A DNA stretch of 25,943 nucleotides from DAOMOD01 sp964526035 (GTDB lineage Bacteria > Pseudomonadota > Gammaproteobacteria > Xanthomonadales > BPKI01), in the NCBI GenBank assembly GCA_964526035.1, contig CAZGKE010000036.1, forward strand, positions 1 through 25,943. Reading direction: 5' to 3'. The notes beneath the pieces were generated by a model that was not told the DNA's origin, did not search any database, and saw only the letters and a list, made by a program, of their open reading frames with translations. The position numbers and the translations under genes were made by a program. Of the stretch, positions 14,317-21,086 are shown piece by piece. How positions within the stretch are numbered: position 1 is the first letter of the stretch; each line of letters begins with the position of its first letter.

Positions 14317-15327
14317 ATGATACCTGCAAGCCTCCCCGCCGCGCAGCCCGCCACCCCGGACTGGCAACAGGCCTGGCGCAACGCCGTGACCGATCCGGGC
14401 GAACTGCTCGACATGCTCGGCCTGGCGCACCTCGCCCAAGGCGTTGCCGCGACGCCCCCTCATGGATTCACCCTGCGCGCTCCACGCGGGTTCGTGGCGC
14501 GCATGCGCCACGGGGACCCTGCCGACCCCCTGCTGCGCCAGATCCTGCCGCTCGATGCCGAACTGCAGGAAGTCGCGGGCTATGGCGCCGACGCCGTAGG
14601 CGACATCGAGGCGCGTTCCGCCCACGGCGTTCTGCAGAAGTACCAGGGACGCGCCCTGCTCATTGCCACCGGGGCGTGTGCTGTGCACTGCCGCTATTGC
14701 TTCCGCAGGCACTTTCCCTACGCCGAGGAGACCGCCAGCGCGGCACGCTGGCAGTCTGCGCTGCGGGCGCTTGCTGCAGACAGCAGCGTCAGCGAGCTGA
14801 TCCTGAGTGGCGGCGACCCGCTGTCGCTGGCGACCCATCGACTGGTCGAACTGACCGATGCGCTGCGCGGACTCCCGCACATCCGCCGCCTGCGCATCCA
14901 CACCCGGTTGCCGGTGGTGCTGCCCGAGCGCGTCGACCGCGAGCTGCTGTCGTGGCTGGCTTCCGTTCCGCTGCAGAAGATCGTGGTCATCCACGCCAAC
15001 CATGCTCATGAGATGGATTCGGGAGTCGCACGGGCGATGTCGGCGCTCCGCCAGACGGGCGCCACCCTTCTCAACCAGTCGGTTCTGCTGCGCGGGGTCA
15101 ACGACAGCACCACCGCCCTGGTCGAACTGAGCGAAGCGCTGTTCGCGAATGACGTTCTCCCCTACTATCTGCATCAGCTCGATGCCGTGCGCGGCGCTGC
15201 CCATTTCCAGGTCGATGACCGGCGCGCCCGCCAGCTGCATCGCCAAATGCGCGAGCGGCTGCCCGGCTACCTGGTGCCGCGTCTGGTGAGGGAAATTTCA
15301 GGAGAATCTGCCAAGATGCCGCTTTGA
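14317..15327 (+). CDS. epmB: EF-P beta-lysylation protein EpmB (lysine 2,3-aminomutase family)
   Basis: EpmB is a radical-SAM, PLP-dependent enzyme that converts (S)-alpha-lysine to (R)-beta-lysine for attachment to EF-P by EpmA. The 336-residue protein carries the radical-SAM cluster motif CAVHCRYC with C121, C125 and C128, then RRHFPYAEE, SGGDPLSLATHRL, and the family stretch RLRIHTRLPVVLP. E. coli EpmB has 342 residues. The ATG at 14317 gives a normal N-terminus; the in-frame extension to 14254 does not look like family sequence. It is divergent from efp with 119 bases between. EpmA itself is not in this window; gluQ downstream is a different synthetase paralogue. Confidence 0.95.
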   Translation: MIPASLPAAQPATPDWQQAWRNAVTDPGELLDMLGLAHLAQGVAATPPHGFTLRAPRGFVARMRHGDPADPLLRQILPLDAELQEVAGYGADAVGDIEARSAHGVLQKYQGRALLIATGACAVHCRYCFRRHFPYAEETASAARWQSALRALAADSSVSELILSGGDPLSLATHRLVELTDALRGLPHIRRLRIHTRLPVVLPERVDRELLSWLASVPLQKIVVIHANHAHEMDSGVARAMSALRQTGATLLNQSVLLRGVNDSTTALVELSEALFANDVLPYYLHQLDAVRGAAHFQVDDRRARQLHRQMRERLPGYLVPRLVREISGESAKMPL

Positions 15328-15332
15328 CAGGC

Positions 15333-15349
15333 ATTTTTCGCCGAAAAAT
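15333..15349. promoter_or_regulatory. AT-rich palindrome between epmB and fimX
   Basis: ATTTTTCG and CGAAAAAT are perfect inverted 8-mers around one C, 5 bases past the epmB stop. It is strikingly AT-rich for this GC-rich DNA. A TTGACA (15324-15329) directly precedes it. It might be an operator for fimX or a weak bidirectional transcription stop. Confidence 0.3.
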
Positions 15350-15417
15350 CCCTCGTTTTGGTAGACAGCGCCGAGCCTTTCCGATACAAACCGCACTTGC
15401 CCCGAAGCGGAGTTCCG

Positions 15418-17493
15418 ATGGCCCCCAAGGAAGACGTCCTGCGTCTGATCCTCGTCGAAGACTCGATGGAGGAGGCCGAAAGGCTGGTCAGCATCCTCAA
15501 GAACGGAGGCGTTTCCGTCAGGCCGTCGCGCCCGGAATCAGCCGACCAGCTGAAGGGCATGCTCGAACGGCAGGCGCCCGACCTGCTGCTCCTCGACCCC
15601 AATTCGAGCGTGGTGCCGGCCGACGAGGTGATCAACCTGGTACGCCACAGCGGCAAGGACATTTCCATTGTCGGCCTGCTGGCCAAGGCGCATGAGAGCG
15701 AAATCCTCGCCATGTTCCAGCTCGGCGTGCAGGTGATGGCGCTGCGCGGAAAGGAAGACTTCCTGCGCGACGTGGTGATCCGCGAGTTCGGCAACCTGCG
15801 CAATCGGCGCGCACTGCGACGCCTGGAGGCTTCGCTGCGCGAGACCGAACGGCGCTGCGAGAGTCTGATCGAATCCTCCCGCGACCCGATCGCCTATGTG
15901 CACGAGGGTATGCACGTACGCGCCAACAAGGCCTACCTGGAGATGTTCGGCTACGAGGACTTTGACGAAATCGAAGGCATGCCGATCCTCGACATGGTCG
16001 ACGCGCCGCACGCAGAGGGTTTCAAGAAGCTGCTGAAGGAGCTCTCCAAGGGGGAGAAGCCGCCGAAGAACCTTGACCTGGTGGCGCGTCGCGCCGATGG
16101 CGGCACTTTCGATGCCACCATGGATTTCTCGCAAGCCAGCTATGAAGGCGAGCCCTGTCTTCAGATCATCTTCCGCCCGCAGGCGATGGATCCGGACATG
16201 GCGCGCGAACTGGATGCGCTGAAGACGCGCGACCTGGTCACCGGTCTGCTCAACCGCCAGGCGATGATCACCGAAATCGAACAGGCGTTCGCCACCGCGG
16301 CTCGCGGCGAGGGTGAACGTGCGCTCTTGCTGATCGAGATCGACAACGTCCGTCAAGTGCTGCAGACGGTGGGGCTCGGCAATGCCGATATCCTGCTGCG
16401 CGACATTGCCGAAACCATACGCGGGCAGATCGAATCAACCGACCTCGCCTCGCGCTTCACCGATCAGAGCTTCACCGTGCTCTGCGGGCAGACTTCGGCC
16501 AAGGCGGTGCAGCAGCTCGCCGAAGGCATGCGCAAGACCATTTCGGACCACCTCTACGAAGCCGGCGGACAGTCGATCGGCCTCACCGTGAGCATCGGCG
16601 GCGTGATGATCGGCGAAAAGATCTCCAACCTCCAGGAGATCCTGTCACGCGCCACCGAGACCGCCCACAAGGCATTTGCGGAAGGCGGCAACCGCATCGA
16701 GATCTTCGATCCCTCGGCCGAAGACAAGGAGCAGGTGGCGCGCGAAAAGCAGTGGGTTGCCAATCTCGAAAAATCGCTGGCCCACGACGGCTTCGTCCTT
16801 TACTACCAGCCGCTGGTCAACCTGCAGGGACTGGAAGGCCACTTCTACGAGGTCCTGCTGCGTCTGCAGGGCCCGACCGGCGAGCTTCTGCCCGGCGACT
16901 TCCTGCCGGTCGCCGAACGCCACGGCCTGCTGCCCAAGGTCGATCGCTGGGTCATTCGCCATGCCATCCGCGTCGCCTCCGAGCGCGAAAAGGCCGGCAA
17001 GAAAACAACTCTTTTCGTCAAGCTGACCTTGCCGACCATCGAAGATCCCACCCTGCTGCCGTGGATCGCCGAGAAGCTCAGGGACGCGCGTCTGCGCGGC
17101 GACTCGGTGGTGTTCCAGCTGCCCGAGTCACGCACCCTGGTCAACATCAAGCCGGTCCGCGATTTCCAGAAGGGGCTGGAGAAACTGCACTGCGGCTTCT
17201 GCCTGGAGCAGTTCGGCGCAGGCCTGAACTCGTTCCAGGTGCTCAAGCACGTCGACGCCAACTACCTGAAGATCGACCGCACCTTCATGGCCGACCTGGC
17301 CAAGAGCACCGACAGCCAGCAGCGCGTCCGCGAAATCTGCGAGCAGGCTCACGGCATGGGCAAGCAGTGCATCGCCGAGTTCGTGGAGGACGCCAACACC
17401 ATGGCGGCGCTGTTCCAGATCGGCGTCGACTTCGTGCAGGGCCACTTCCTGCAAAAGCCCGACAAGGCGATGAACTACGACTTCGGGCAGTAG
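15418..17493 (+). CDS. fimX: FimX-like c-di-GMP receptor (REC-PAS-degenerate GGDEF-degenerate EAL)
   Basis: FimX-type proteins bind c-di-GMP through an inactive EAL domain and control type IV pilus assembly and twitching through PilZ and PilB. The 691 residues equal the length of P. aeruginosa FimX. Domains in order: receiver-like (about 9-125, with D60 in DLLLLDP), PAS (about 150-260), GGDEF with the signature replaced by TDQSF (348-352), and EAL with EVL (478-480). The usual DDFG is LEQFG and the VNLS strand is VKLTLPT, so metal-binding residues are missing and neither synthase nor phosphodiesterase activity is expected. The ATG at 15418 follows GGAG with 5 bases of spacing; the upstream in-frame start at 15358 lacks this. 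The Xanthomonas orthologue is called Filp. Confidence 0.92.
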   Translation: MAPKEDVLRLILVEDSMEEAERLVSILKNGGVSVRPSRPESADQLKGMLERQAPDLLLLDPNSSVVPADEVINLVRHSGKDISIVGLLAKAHESEILAMFQLGVQVMALRGKEDFLRDVVIREFGNLRNRRALRRLEASLRETERRCESLIESSRDPIAYVHEGMHVRANKAYLEMFGYEDFDEIEGMPILDMVDAPHAEGFKKLLKELSKGEKPPKNLDLVARRADGGTFDATMDFSQASYEGEPCLQIIFRPQAMDPDMARELDALKTRDLVTGLLNRQAMITEIEQAFATAARGEGERALLLIEIDNVRQVLQTVGLGNADILLRDIAETIRGQIESTDLASRFTDQSFTVLCGQTSAKAVQQLAEGMRKTISDHLYEAGGQSIGLTVSIGGVMIGEKISNLQEILSRATETAHKAFAEGGNRIEIFDPSAEDKEQVAREKQWVANLEKSLAHDGFVLYYQPLVNLQGLEGHFYEVLLRLQGPTGELLPGDFLPVAERHGLLPKVDRWVIRHAIRVASEREKAGKKTTLFVKLTLPTIEDPTLLPWIAEKLRDARLRGDSVVFQLPESRTLVNIKPVRDFQKGLEKLHCGFCLEQFGAGLNSFQVLKHVDANYLKIDRTFMADLAKSTDSQQRVREICEQAHGMGKQCIAEFVEDANTMAALFQIGVDFVQGHFLQKPDKAMNYDFGQ

Positions 17494-17535
17494 CAGGGAT
17501 CTTCCAGCGGGTTCAGTGCAAAGCCGGACCCGGAA

Positions 17536-18417
17536 TCAGTCGCGCCCACGCTCCAGCGCAGCGATGCGCTCCGTCAGCGGCGGATGGCTCATGAACAGTT
17601 TCTTGAGACCCGAGGAGAATCGCCCCGAAATCCCGAACGCCTCGACCTGTTCGGGAAGCGTCGACTGTCCATTGGCGGCGGCCAGGCGCTTTAGCGCATC
17701 GATCATCTTCTGCCGACCCGCCAACTGGGCGCCACCGGAGTCTGCGCGGAACTCGCGCCAGCGGCTGAAGGCCATCACGATCATCGAGGCCAGCACTCCG
17801 AACACCACCTGCAGCACCATCACGGTGATCCAGTACCCGGGGCCTGGACCGCGGTCGTTGCGGAACACCGCCTGGTCGATGATGCGCCCGAGTATCCGCG
17901 ACAGGAAGATGACGAAGGTGTTGAGTACGCCCTGCAGCAGGGTCATGGTCACCATGTCTCCGTTGGCAACGTGCGCCACCTCATGACCAAGCACCGCCTC
18001 GACCTCATCGCGCTGCATGCTGCGCAGAAGCCCGGTGCTGACGGCCACCAGCGCGTTGTTGCGGTTCATGCCGGTGGCGAACGCGTTGGGCTCGGGGGCT
18101 TCGTAGATTGCCACCTCGGGCATGCCGATGCCGGCCTCCTTGGCCTGCCGCGCCACGGTATCGTAGAGCCAGCGTTCGGTTTCGCCGCGCGGATCCTTGA
18201 TCACCTGCGCGCGCGTGGCGGACTTGGCCATGGTCTTGGACAATGCCAGCGAAATGAGTGAGCCGGCGAAGCCGAGGATCGCTGAATAGATCAACAGTGA
18301 ACCCATGTCCTGCCCGGTCCCGGCAAGGTACATGTCCACGCCCAGCAGCTTCATGACCACGGAAAGAACCGCGATCACCGCGATGTTGGTACCCAGAAAC
18401 AGGGCAATGCGCATCAT
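17536..18417 (-). CDS. htpX: Membrane zinc metalloprotease HtpX
   Basis: HtpX is an inner-membrane M48 protease that degrades misfolded membrane proteins, working beside FtsH. The 293 residues match E. coli HtpX in length and in the start MMRIALFLGTN. Two N-terminal membrane helices (about 5-25 and 38-60) precede the catalytic HEVAH (145-149) with E222 in RWREFRADSGG as the third zinc ligand, and two further hydrophobic segments (about 157-175 and 196-218). The end FMSHPPLTERIAALE is typical. AGGG lies 10 bases before the ATG. The gene is convergent with fimX (42-base gap) and divergent from gluQ (68 bases). Heat-shock control is known in E. coli; I do not see a convincing sigma-32 promoter. 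Confidence 0.97.
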   Translation of the reverse strand: MMRIALFLGTNIAVIAVLSVVMKLLGVDMYLAGTGQDMGSLLIYSAILGFAGSLISLALSKTMAKSATRAQVIKDPRGETERWLYDTVARQAKEAGIGMPEVAIYEAPEPNAFATGMNRNNALVAVSTGLLRSMQRDEVEAVLGHEVAHVANGDMVTMTLLQGVLNTFVIFLSRILGRIIDQAVFRNDRGPGPGYWITVMVLQVVFGVLASMIVMAFSRWREFRADSGGAQLAGRQKMIDALKRLAAANGQSTLPEQVEAFGISGRFSSGLKKLFMSHPPLTERIAALERGRD

Positions 18418-18485
18418 GATCCGAACACCCTCGTACGAGCCTGCGGCAACAGCGCCGATTATGGCCGGTAACTGGGGTCAACCGC

Positions 18486-19409
18486 GTGCAATTCAAGCGA
18501 GTTGGCGCCCATGAGTCTCCGAACCCCCGCCAGGGCTCCACGGCCTTGAAGCCGCTCCGCTACCGGGGCCGTTTTGCCCCCTCGCCCACCGGGCCGCTGC
18601 ATCTTGGCTCGCTGCTGGCTGCGCTGGCGAGCTGGCTGGTGGCCCGCCACCACGACGGGGACTGGCTGCTGCGCATCGAAGACATCGACCCGCCCCGGGA
18701 AATCCCCGGCGCGGCACAGGGCCAGATCGAAACGCTCAAGGCCTTCGGCATGGAGTCCGACGATGACGTGCTCTGGCAGAGCACCCGCTTCGACGCCTAC
18801 GCCAGGGCATTCGAGCGTCTGCACGCGCTCGACCAGGTCTTTCCCTGCGCCTGCAGTCGCAGCCAGCTCGACGGCAGCCCCCACCTCGGCCGCTGCGCGC
18901 CTCCGCACGCCGGCCAGCCGCACGCCTGGCGTGTGCTGGCCGGCACTCGGGAGATCCGCTTCGACGACGCCCTGCAGGGTCCCCAGCGGTTCGCCATGAC
19001 CGAGCTTGGCGATTTCGTGGTGCGCCGCGTCGAAGGACTGTATGCCTACCAGCTGGCCGCGGTGGTCGACGACGCCTTCCAGAACATCACCGAGGTCGTT
19101 CGCGGTGCCGACCTGCTGGACTCCACGCCGCGTCAGATCCTGCTGCAGCGGCTGCTCGGGATGTCTTCTCCACACTACGCGCACCTGCCGGTGCTGCTTG
19201 GCGACGACGGCCGGAAACTGAGCAAATCCCTGGCTGCGCTGCCAGTTGACGGCACCGATCCGATGCCGGCCTTGAACTTCGCGCTGACCCTGCTCGGGCT
19301 GCCGATGCCGGCGATCCGCGCGCCTGACCCGAAGCGCAGTCTGGCGCAAGCGCTTGCCGTCTTCGATCCGACCAAGCTCCCCCGCGGCGCCAGCCTGACC
19401 ATGCCCTAG
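18486..19409 (+). CDS. gluQ: Glutamyl-Q tRNA(Asp) synthetase
   Basis: GluQ-RS attaches glutamate to the queuosine base at position 34 of tRNA-Asp. The protein is a truncated GluRS paralogue of 307 residues without an anticodon-binding domain: RFAPSPTGPLHLGSLLAAL holds the HIGH-type motif (HLGS, 39-42), RIEDIDPPR follows, the CAC...C zinc-binding insertion (FPCACSRSQL...GRCAPP) is present, and the KMSKS-type motif is KLSKS (244-248). EpmA is also a truncated synthetase but of the LysRS class, so it is excluded. The start is a GTG at 18486 with GGGG 8 bases upstream; a TTG at 18546 would give a start closer to the family consensus. The 3' end runs into a long palindrome. Confidence 0.94.
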   Translation: MQFKRVGAHESPNPRQGSTALKPLRYRGRFAPSPTGPLHLGSLLAALASWLVARHHDGDWLLRIEDIDPPREIPGAAQGQIETLKAFGMESDDDVLWQSTRFDAYARAFERLHALDQVFPCACSRSQLDGSPHLGRCAPPHAGQPHAWRVLAGTREIRFDDALQGPQRFAMTELGDFVVRRVEGLYAYQLAAVVDDAFQNITEVVRGADLLDSTPRQILLQRLLGMSSPHYAHLPVLLGDDGRKLSKSLAALPVDGTDPMPALNFALTLLGLPMPAIRAPDPKRSLAQALAVFDPTKLPRGASLTMP

Positions 19410-19464
19410 GGAACCTCTGAACAAATTCCCCGCACGGCGCGCGCGGACTTGTTCAGCGGTTCCC
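19409..19464. repeat. Long imperfect palindrome (hairpin element) between gluQ and phaB
   Basis: Arms GGGAACCTCTGAACAA (19409-19424) and TTGTTCAGCGGTTCCC (19449-19464) pair over 16 bp with one mismatch; an inner CCGC/GCGG can extend the fold within the 24-base centre. It begins on the last base of the gluQ stop codon. It could end or protect the gluQ transcript, though no T-run follows, or be a copy of a dispersed palindromic element. No target-site duplication or transposase is visible. Confidence 0.6.
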
Positions 19465-19477
19465 CAAGGCCCCTGTG

Positions 19478-19483
19478 TACAAT
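19478..19483 (+). promoter_or_regulatory. -10 element of the first phaB promoter (candidate)
   Basis: TACAAT lies 67 bases upstream of the phaB start. The best-placed -35 region overlaps the end of the long palindrome and matches consensus poorly (GCGGTT at 16 bases), so the promoter may need an activator or be weak. Confidence 0.4.
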
Positions 19484-19496
19484 GCTGCAAACGCAC
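19483..19496. promoter_or_regulatory. Candidate PhaR operator, first phaB leader
   Basis: TGCTGCAAACGCAC starts on the last base of the -10 element. Its reverse complement, GTGCGTTTGCAGCA, differs from GTGCGTTGCAGCA in the second phaB leader only by one inserted T. TGC/GCA-rich sites are what PhaR proteins are reported to bind in Paracoccus and Rhodobacter. Assignment to PhaR is inference. Confidence 0.4.
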
Positions 19497-19506
19497 GACC
19501 GGCGTA

Positions 19507-19518
19507 CCGACCGGTCGG
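19507..19518. promoter_or_regulatory. 12-base perfect palindrome in the first phaB leader
   Basis: CCGACCGGTCGG is a perfect palindrome, and a further CGACCGG half-site lies at 19496-19502, 12 bases upstream. The shape resembles TetR-family operators (ACCGACCGGTCGGT-like). It lies downstream of the likely transcription start, so a bound repressor would block elongation or initiation. Confidence 0.35.
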
Positions 19519-19549
19519 CCCAGCAGCAATCCTTGAGGGAGGAACACTG

Positions 19550-20290
19550 ATGACTTCACGCGTCGTGCTCGTCACCGGCGGCACCGGGGGCATTGGCTCC
19601 GCAATCTGCGAGCGCCTGGCCCGGGCCGGGCACCGGGTGGCCACCAACTATCGAACCGAAGAGAAGGCCCGTGCCTGGCAGCAGTCGATGAAGAGCAAGG
19701 GCGTCGACGTCACCATTGTTCCCGGCGACGTCGCTGACCCGGAGTCGGCGGCAGCGATGGTCGCGGCAGTCGAGAGTGCGCTGGGACAAGTGGAGATTCT
19801 GGTCAACAACGCCGGCATCACCCGCGATACCACCTTCCACAAGATGACCCCGATGCAGTGGCAGGAAGTGATCAATACCAACCTCAACTCCTGCTACAAC
19901 GTGACCCGCGCGGTCATCGAAGGCATGCGCGCAGGGAAGTGGGGCCGCATCGTGCAGATCGCCTCGATCAACGGCCAGAAGGGCCAGTACGGCCAGGCGA
20001 ATTACGCTGCCTCCAAGGCCGGCATGCATGGTTTCACCATCTCGCTGGCCCAGGAGAATGCCAAGGCCGGCATCACGGTCAATACCATTTCGCCCGGCTA
20101 CGTCGCCACCGAGATGGTGATGGCCGTGCCCGAGGAAGTTCGCGCCAAGATCGCCGCGCAGATTCCCGTGGGCCGCCTCGGCGAACCCGACGAAATCGCC
20201 TATGCCGTTGCTTTTCTGGTGGCCGAGGAAGCGGCGTGGATCACCGGCGCCAACCTGTCCATCAACGGCGGTCACTACATGGGCTGGTGA
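19550..20290 (+). CDS. phaB: Acetoacetyl-CoA reductase PhaB (first copy)
   Basis: PhaB reduces acetoacetyl-CoA to (R)-3-hydroxybutyryl-CoA, the monomer for PHB. The 246-residue short-chain dehydrogenase has the cofactor motif TGGTGGIG (9-16), NNAG (87-90) and the catalytic S139, Y152 and K156 in IASINGQKGQYGQANYAASK. The family-specific ITRDTTFHKMT, HGFTISLAQENAKAGITVNT and C-terminal INGGHYMGW separate it from FabG and match Cupriavidus PhaB, also 246 residues. The ATG at 19550 follows an excellent AGGGAGGA; an in-frame GTG at 19475 lies within the promoter region and is rejected. phaR follows 61 bases downstream. Confidence 0.93.
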   Translation: MTSRVVLVTGGTGGIGSAICERLARAGHRVATNYRTEEKARAWQQSMKSKGVDVTIVPGDVADPESAAAMVAAVESALGQVEILVNNAGITRDTTFHKMTPMQWQEVINTNLNSCYNVTRAVIEGMRAGKWGRIVQIASINGQKGQYGQANYAASKAGMHGFTISLAQENAKAGITVNTISPGYVATEMVMAVPEEVRAKIAAQIPVGRLGEPDEIAYAVAFLVAEEAAWITGANLSINGGHYMGW

Positions 20291-20298
20291 CCGCGACC

Positions 20299-20324
20299 GC
20301 CGCGACCGCAACAACGGTCGCGGC
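20299..20324 (+). other. Hairpin between phaB and phaR
   Basis: GCCGCGACCG and CGGTCGCGGC form a perfect 10-bp stem with a 6-base loop, 8 bases after the phaB stop. CCGCGACCG is also duplicated in tandem (20291-20308). There is no T-run, so it more likely stabilises the phaB 3' end or lowers transcription into phaR. A GCAGCACG at 20327-20334 repeats part of the candidate PhaR motif and could serve autoregulation. Confidence 0.45.
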
Positions 20325-20351
20325 CCGCAGCACGCCCCACCCGAGGTACTC

Positions 20352-20846
20352 ATGTCCAAGCCGCGCATCATCAAGAAGTATCCCAACCGCCGCCTCTACG
20401 ACACCGAAATTTCCAGCTACATCACCCTGGAAGAGGTACGGCAACTGGTCCTCGACGGCGAAGTGTTCGAGGTGCGTGACGCCAAGAGCGGCGACGACCT
20501 CACCCGTTCCGTGCTGCTGCAGATCATCTCCGAGCACGAGGAGACCGGTACGCCCATGTTCTCCACGCAGCTCCTGTCGCAGCTGATCCGCTTTTACGGC
20601 GACTCGCTGCAGGGTTTCATGGGCGGCTACCTGGAGCGTTCGCTGCAGGTGTTCCTCGACCAGCAGCAGCAGTTCCGCAGTCAGCTCAACAACATGATGG
20701 GACAGACGCCCTGGACCATGCTCAACGATCTCACCGAGCGCAACATGGAGGTGTGGCGCAGCATGCAGGAGAACATCCTGAGCGGCGCCACGCCGCCCGC
20801 GGCGGGCAGCAAGCCACGCGGTGGCAAGGCAAAAGGCAAGGGCTGA
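20352..20846 (+). CDS. phaR: Polyhydroxyalkanoate synthesis repressor PhaR
   Basis: PhaR binds both PHB and DNA: without polymer it represses phasin and other pha genes, and nascent granules titrate it away. The 164-residue protein has the N-terminal PHB/PHA accumulation regulator DNA-binding domain (about 4-64: RIIKKYPNRRLYDTEISSYI) and the following PHB accumulation domain (about 68-110: FSTQLLSQLIRFYGDSLQGF), with a basic tail of Lys/Gly/Arg. The ATG at 20352 follows GAGG with 5 bases of spacing. It sits between two phaB-type genes, so both are likely targets. phaC, phaA and phasin genes are not visible in this window. Confidence 0.95.
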   Translation: MSKPRIIKKYPNRRLYDTEISSYITLEEVRQLVLDGEVFEVRDAKSGDDLTRSVLLQIISEHEETGTPMFSTQLLSQLIRFYGDSLQGFMGGYLERSLQVFLDQQQQFRSQLNNMMGQTPWTMLNDLTERNMEVWRSMQENILSGATPPAAGSKPRGGKAKGKG

Positions 20847-21001
20847 CGCGTCGCGGGCGCGCCCAGGATGATTTTCCGGTCTCGTGGAATCAAGGCACGC
20901 GACGCGGGAGCAGATGTCCTGTTCGAGGATCTCCCTCTTCTCCTGTCGCCATTTGCACCCGCTTTGGACAATGCCATGGGCTTTGTCCGCACCGTCCCCG
21001 G

Positions 21002-21030
21002 TTGACAATCCCTTGTCGCGGTCCTAGATT
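21002..21030 (+). promoter_or_regulatory. Sigma-70 promoter of the second phaB
   Basis: TTGACA (21002-21007, perfect consensus) and TAGATT (21025-21030) are separated by 17 bases, 57 bases upstream of the start codon. This is the strongest promoter in the window and indicates that the second phaB, and probably the downstream transferase and kinase, are transcribed independently of phaR. The rest of the 240-base phaR-phaB gap (20847-21001) shows no gene. Confidence 0.75.
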
Positions 21031-21041
21031 CGAGCGGTTTT

Positions 21042-21054
21042 GTGCGTTGCAGCA
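21042..21054. promoter_or_regulatory. Candidate PhaR operator, second phaB leader
   Basis: GTGCGTTGCAGCA lies 12 bases past the -10 element, covering the early transcribed region. TTGCAGCA is the exact reverse complement of TGCTGCAA at 19483-19490 in the first phaB leader, and the flanking GTGCG is shared too. Occupancy would be expected to repress the promoter. PhaR as the binder is inference. Confidence 0.4.
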
Positions 21055-21086
21055 CGACGCCACTCCCATCTGAGGACCGTTCGAAC

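Noticed and set aside
15324..15352. Sigma-70 promoter from TTGACA for fimX
   Set aside because: The -35 is perfect but no acceptable -10 lies 16-18 bases downstream; the nearest AT-rich hexamer is only 14 bases away.
18486..19409. EpmA, expected as partner of efp and epmB
   Set aside because: The gene is a GluRS-type (class I, HLGS and KLSKS) GluQ synthetase; EpmA is a class II LysRS paralogue.
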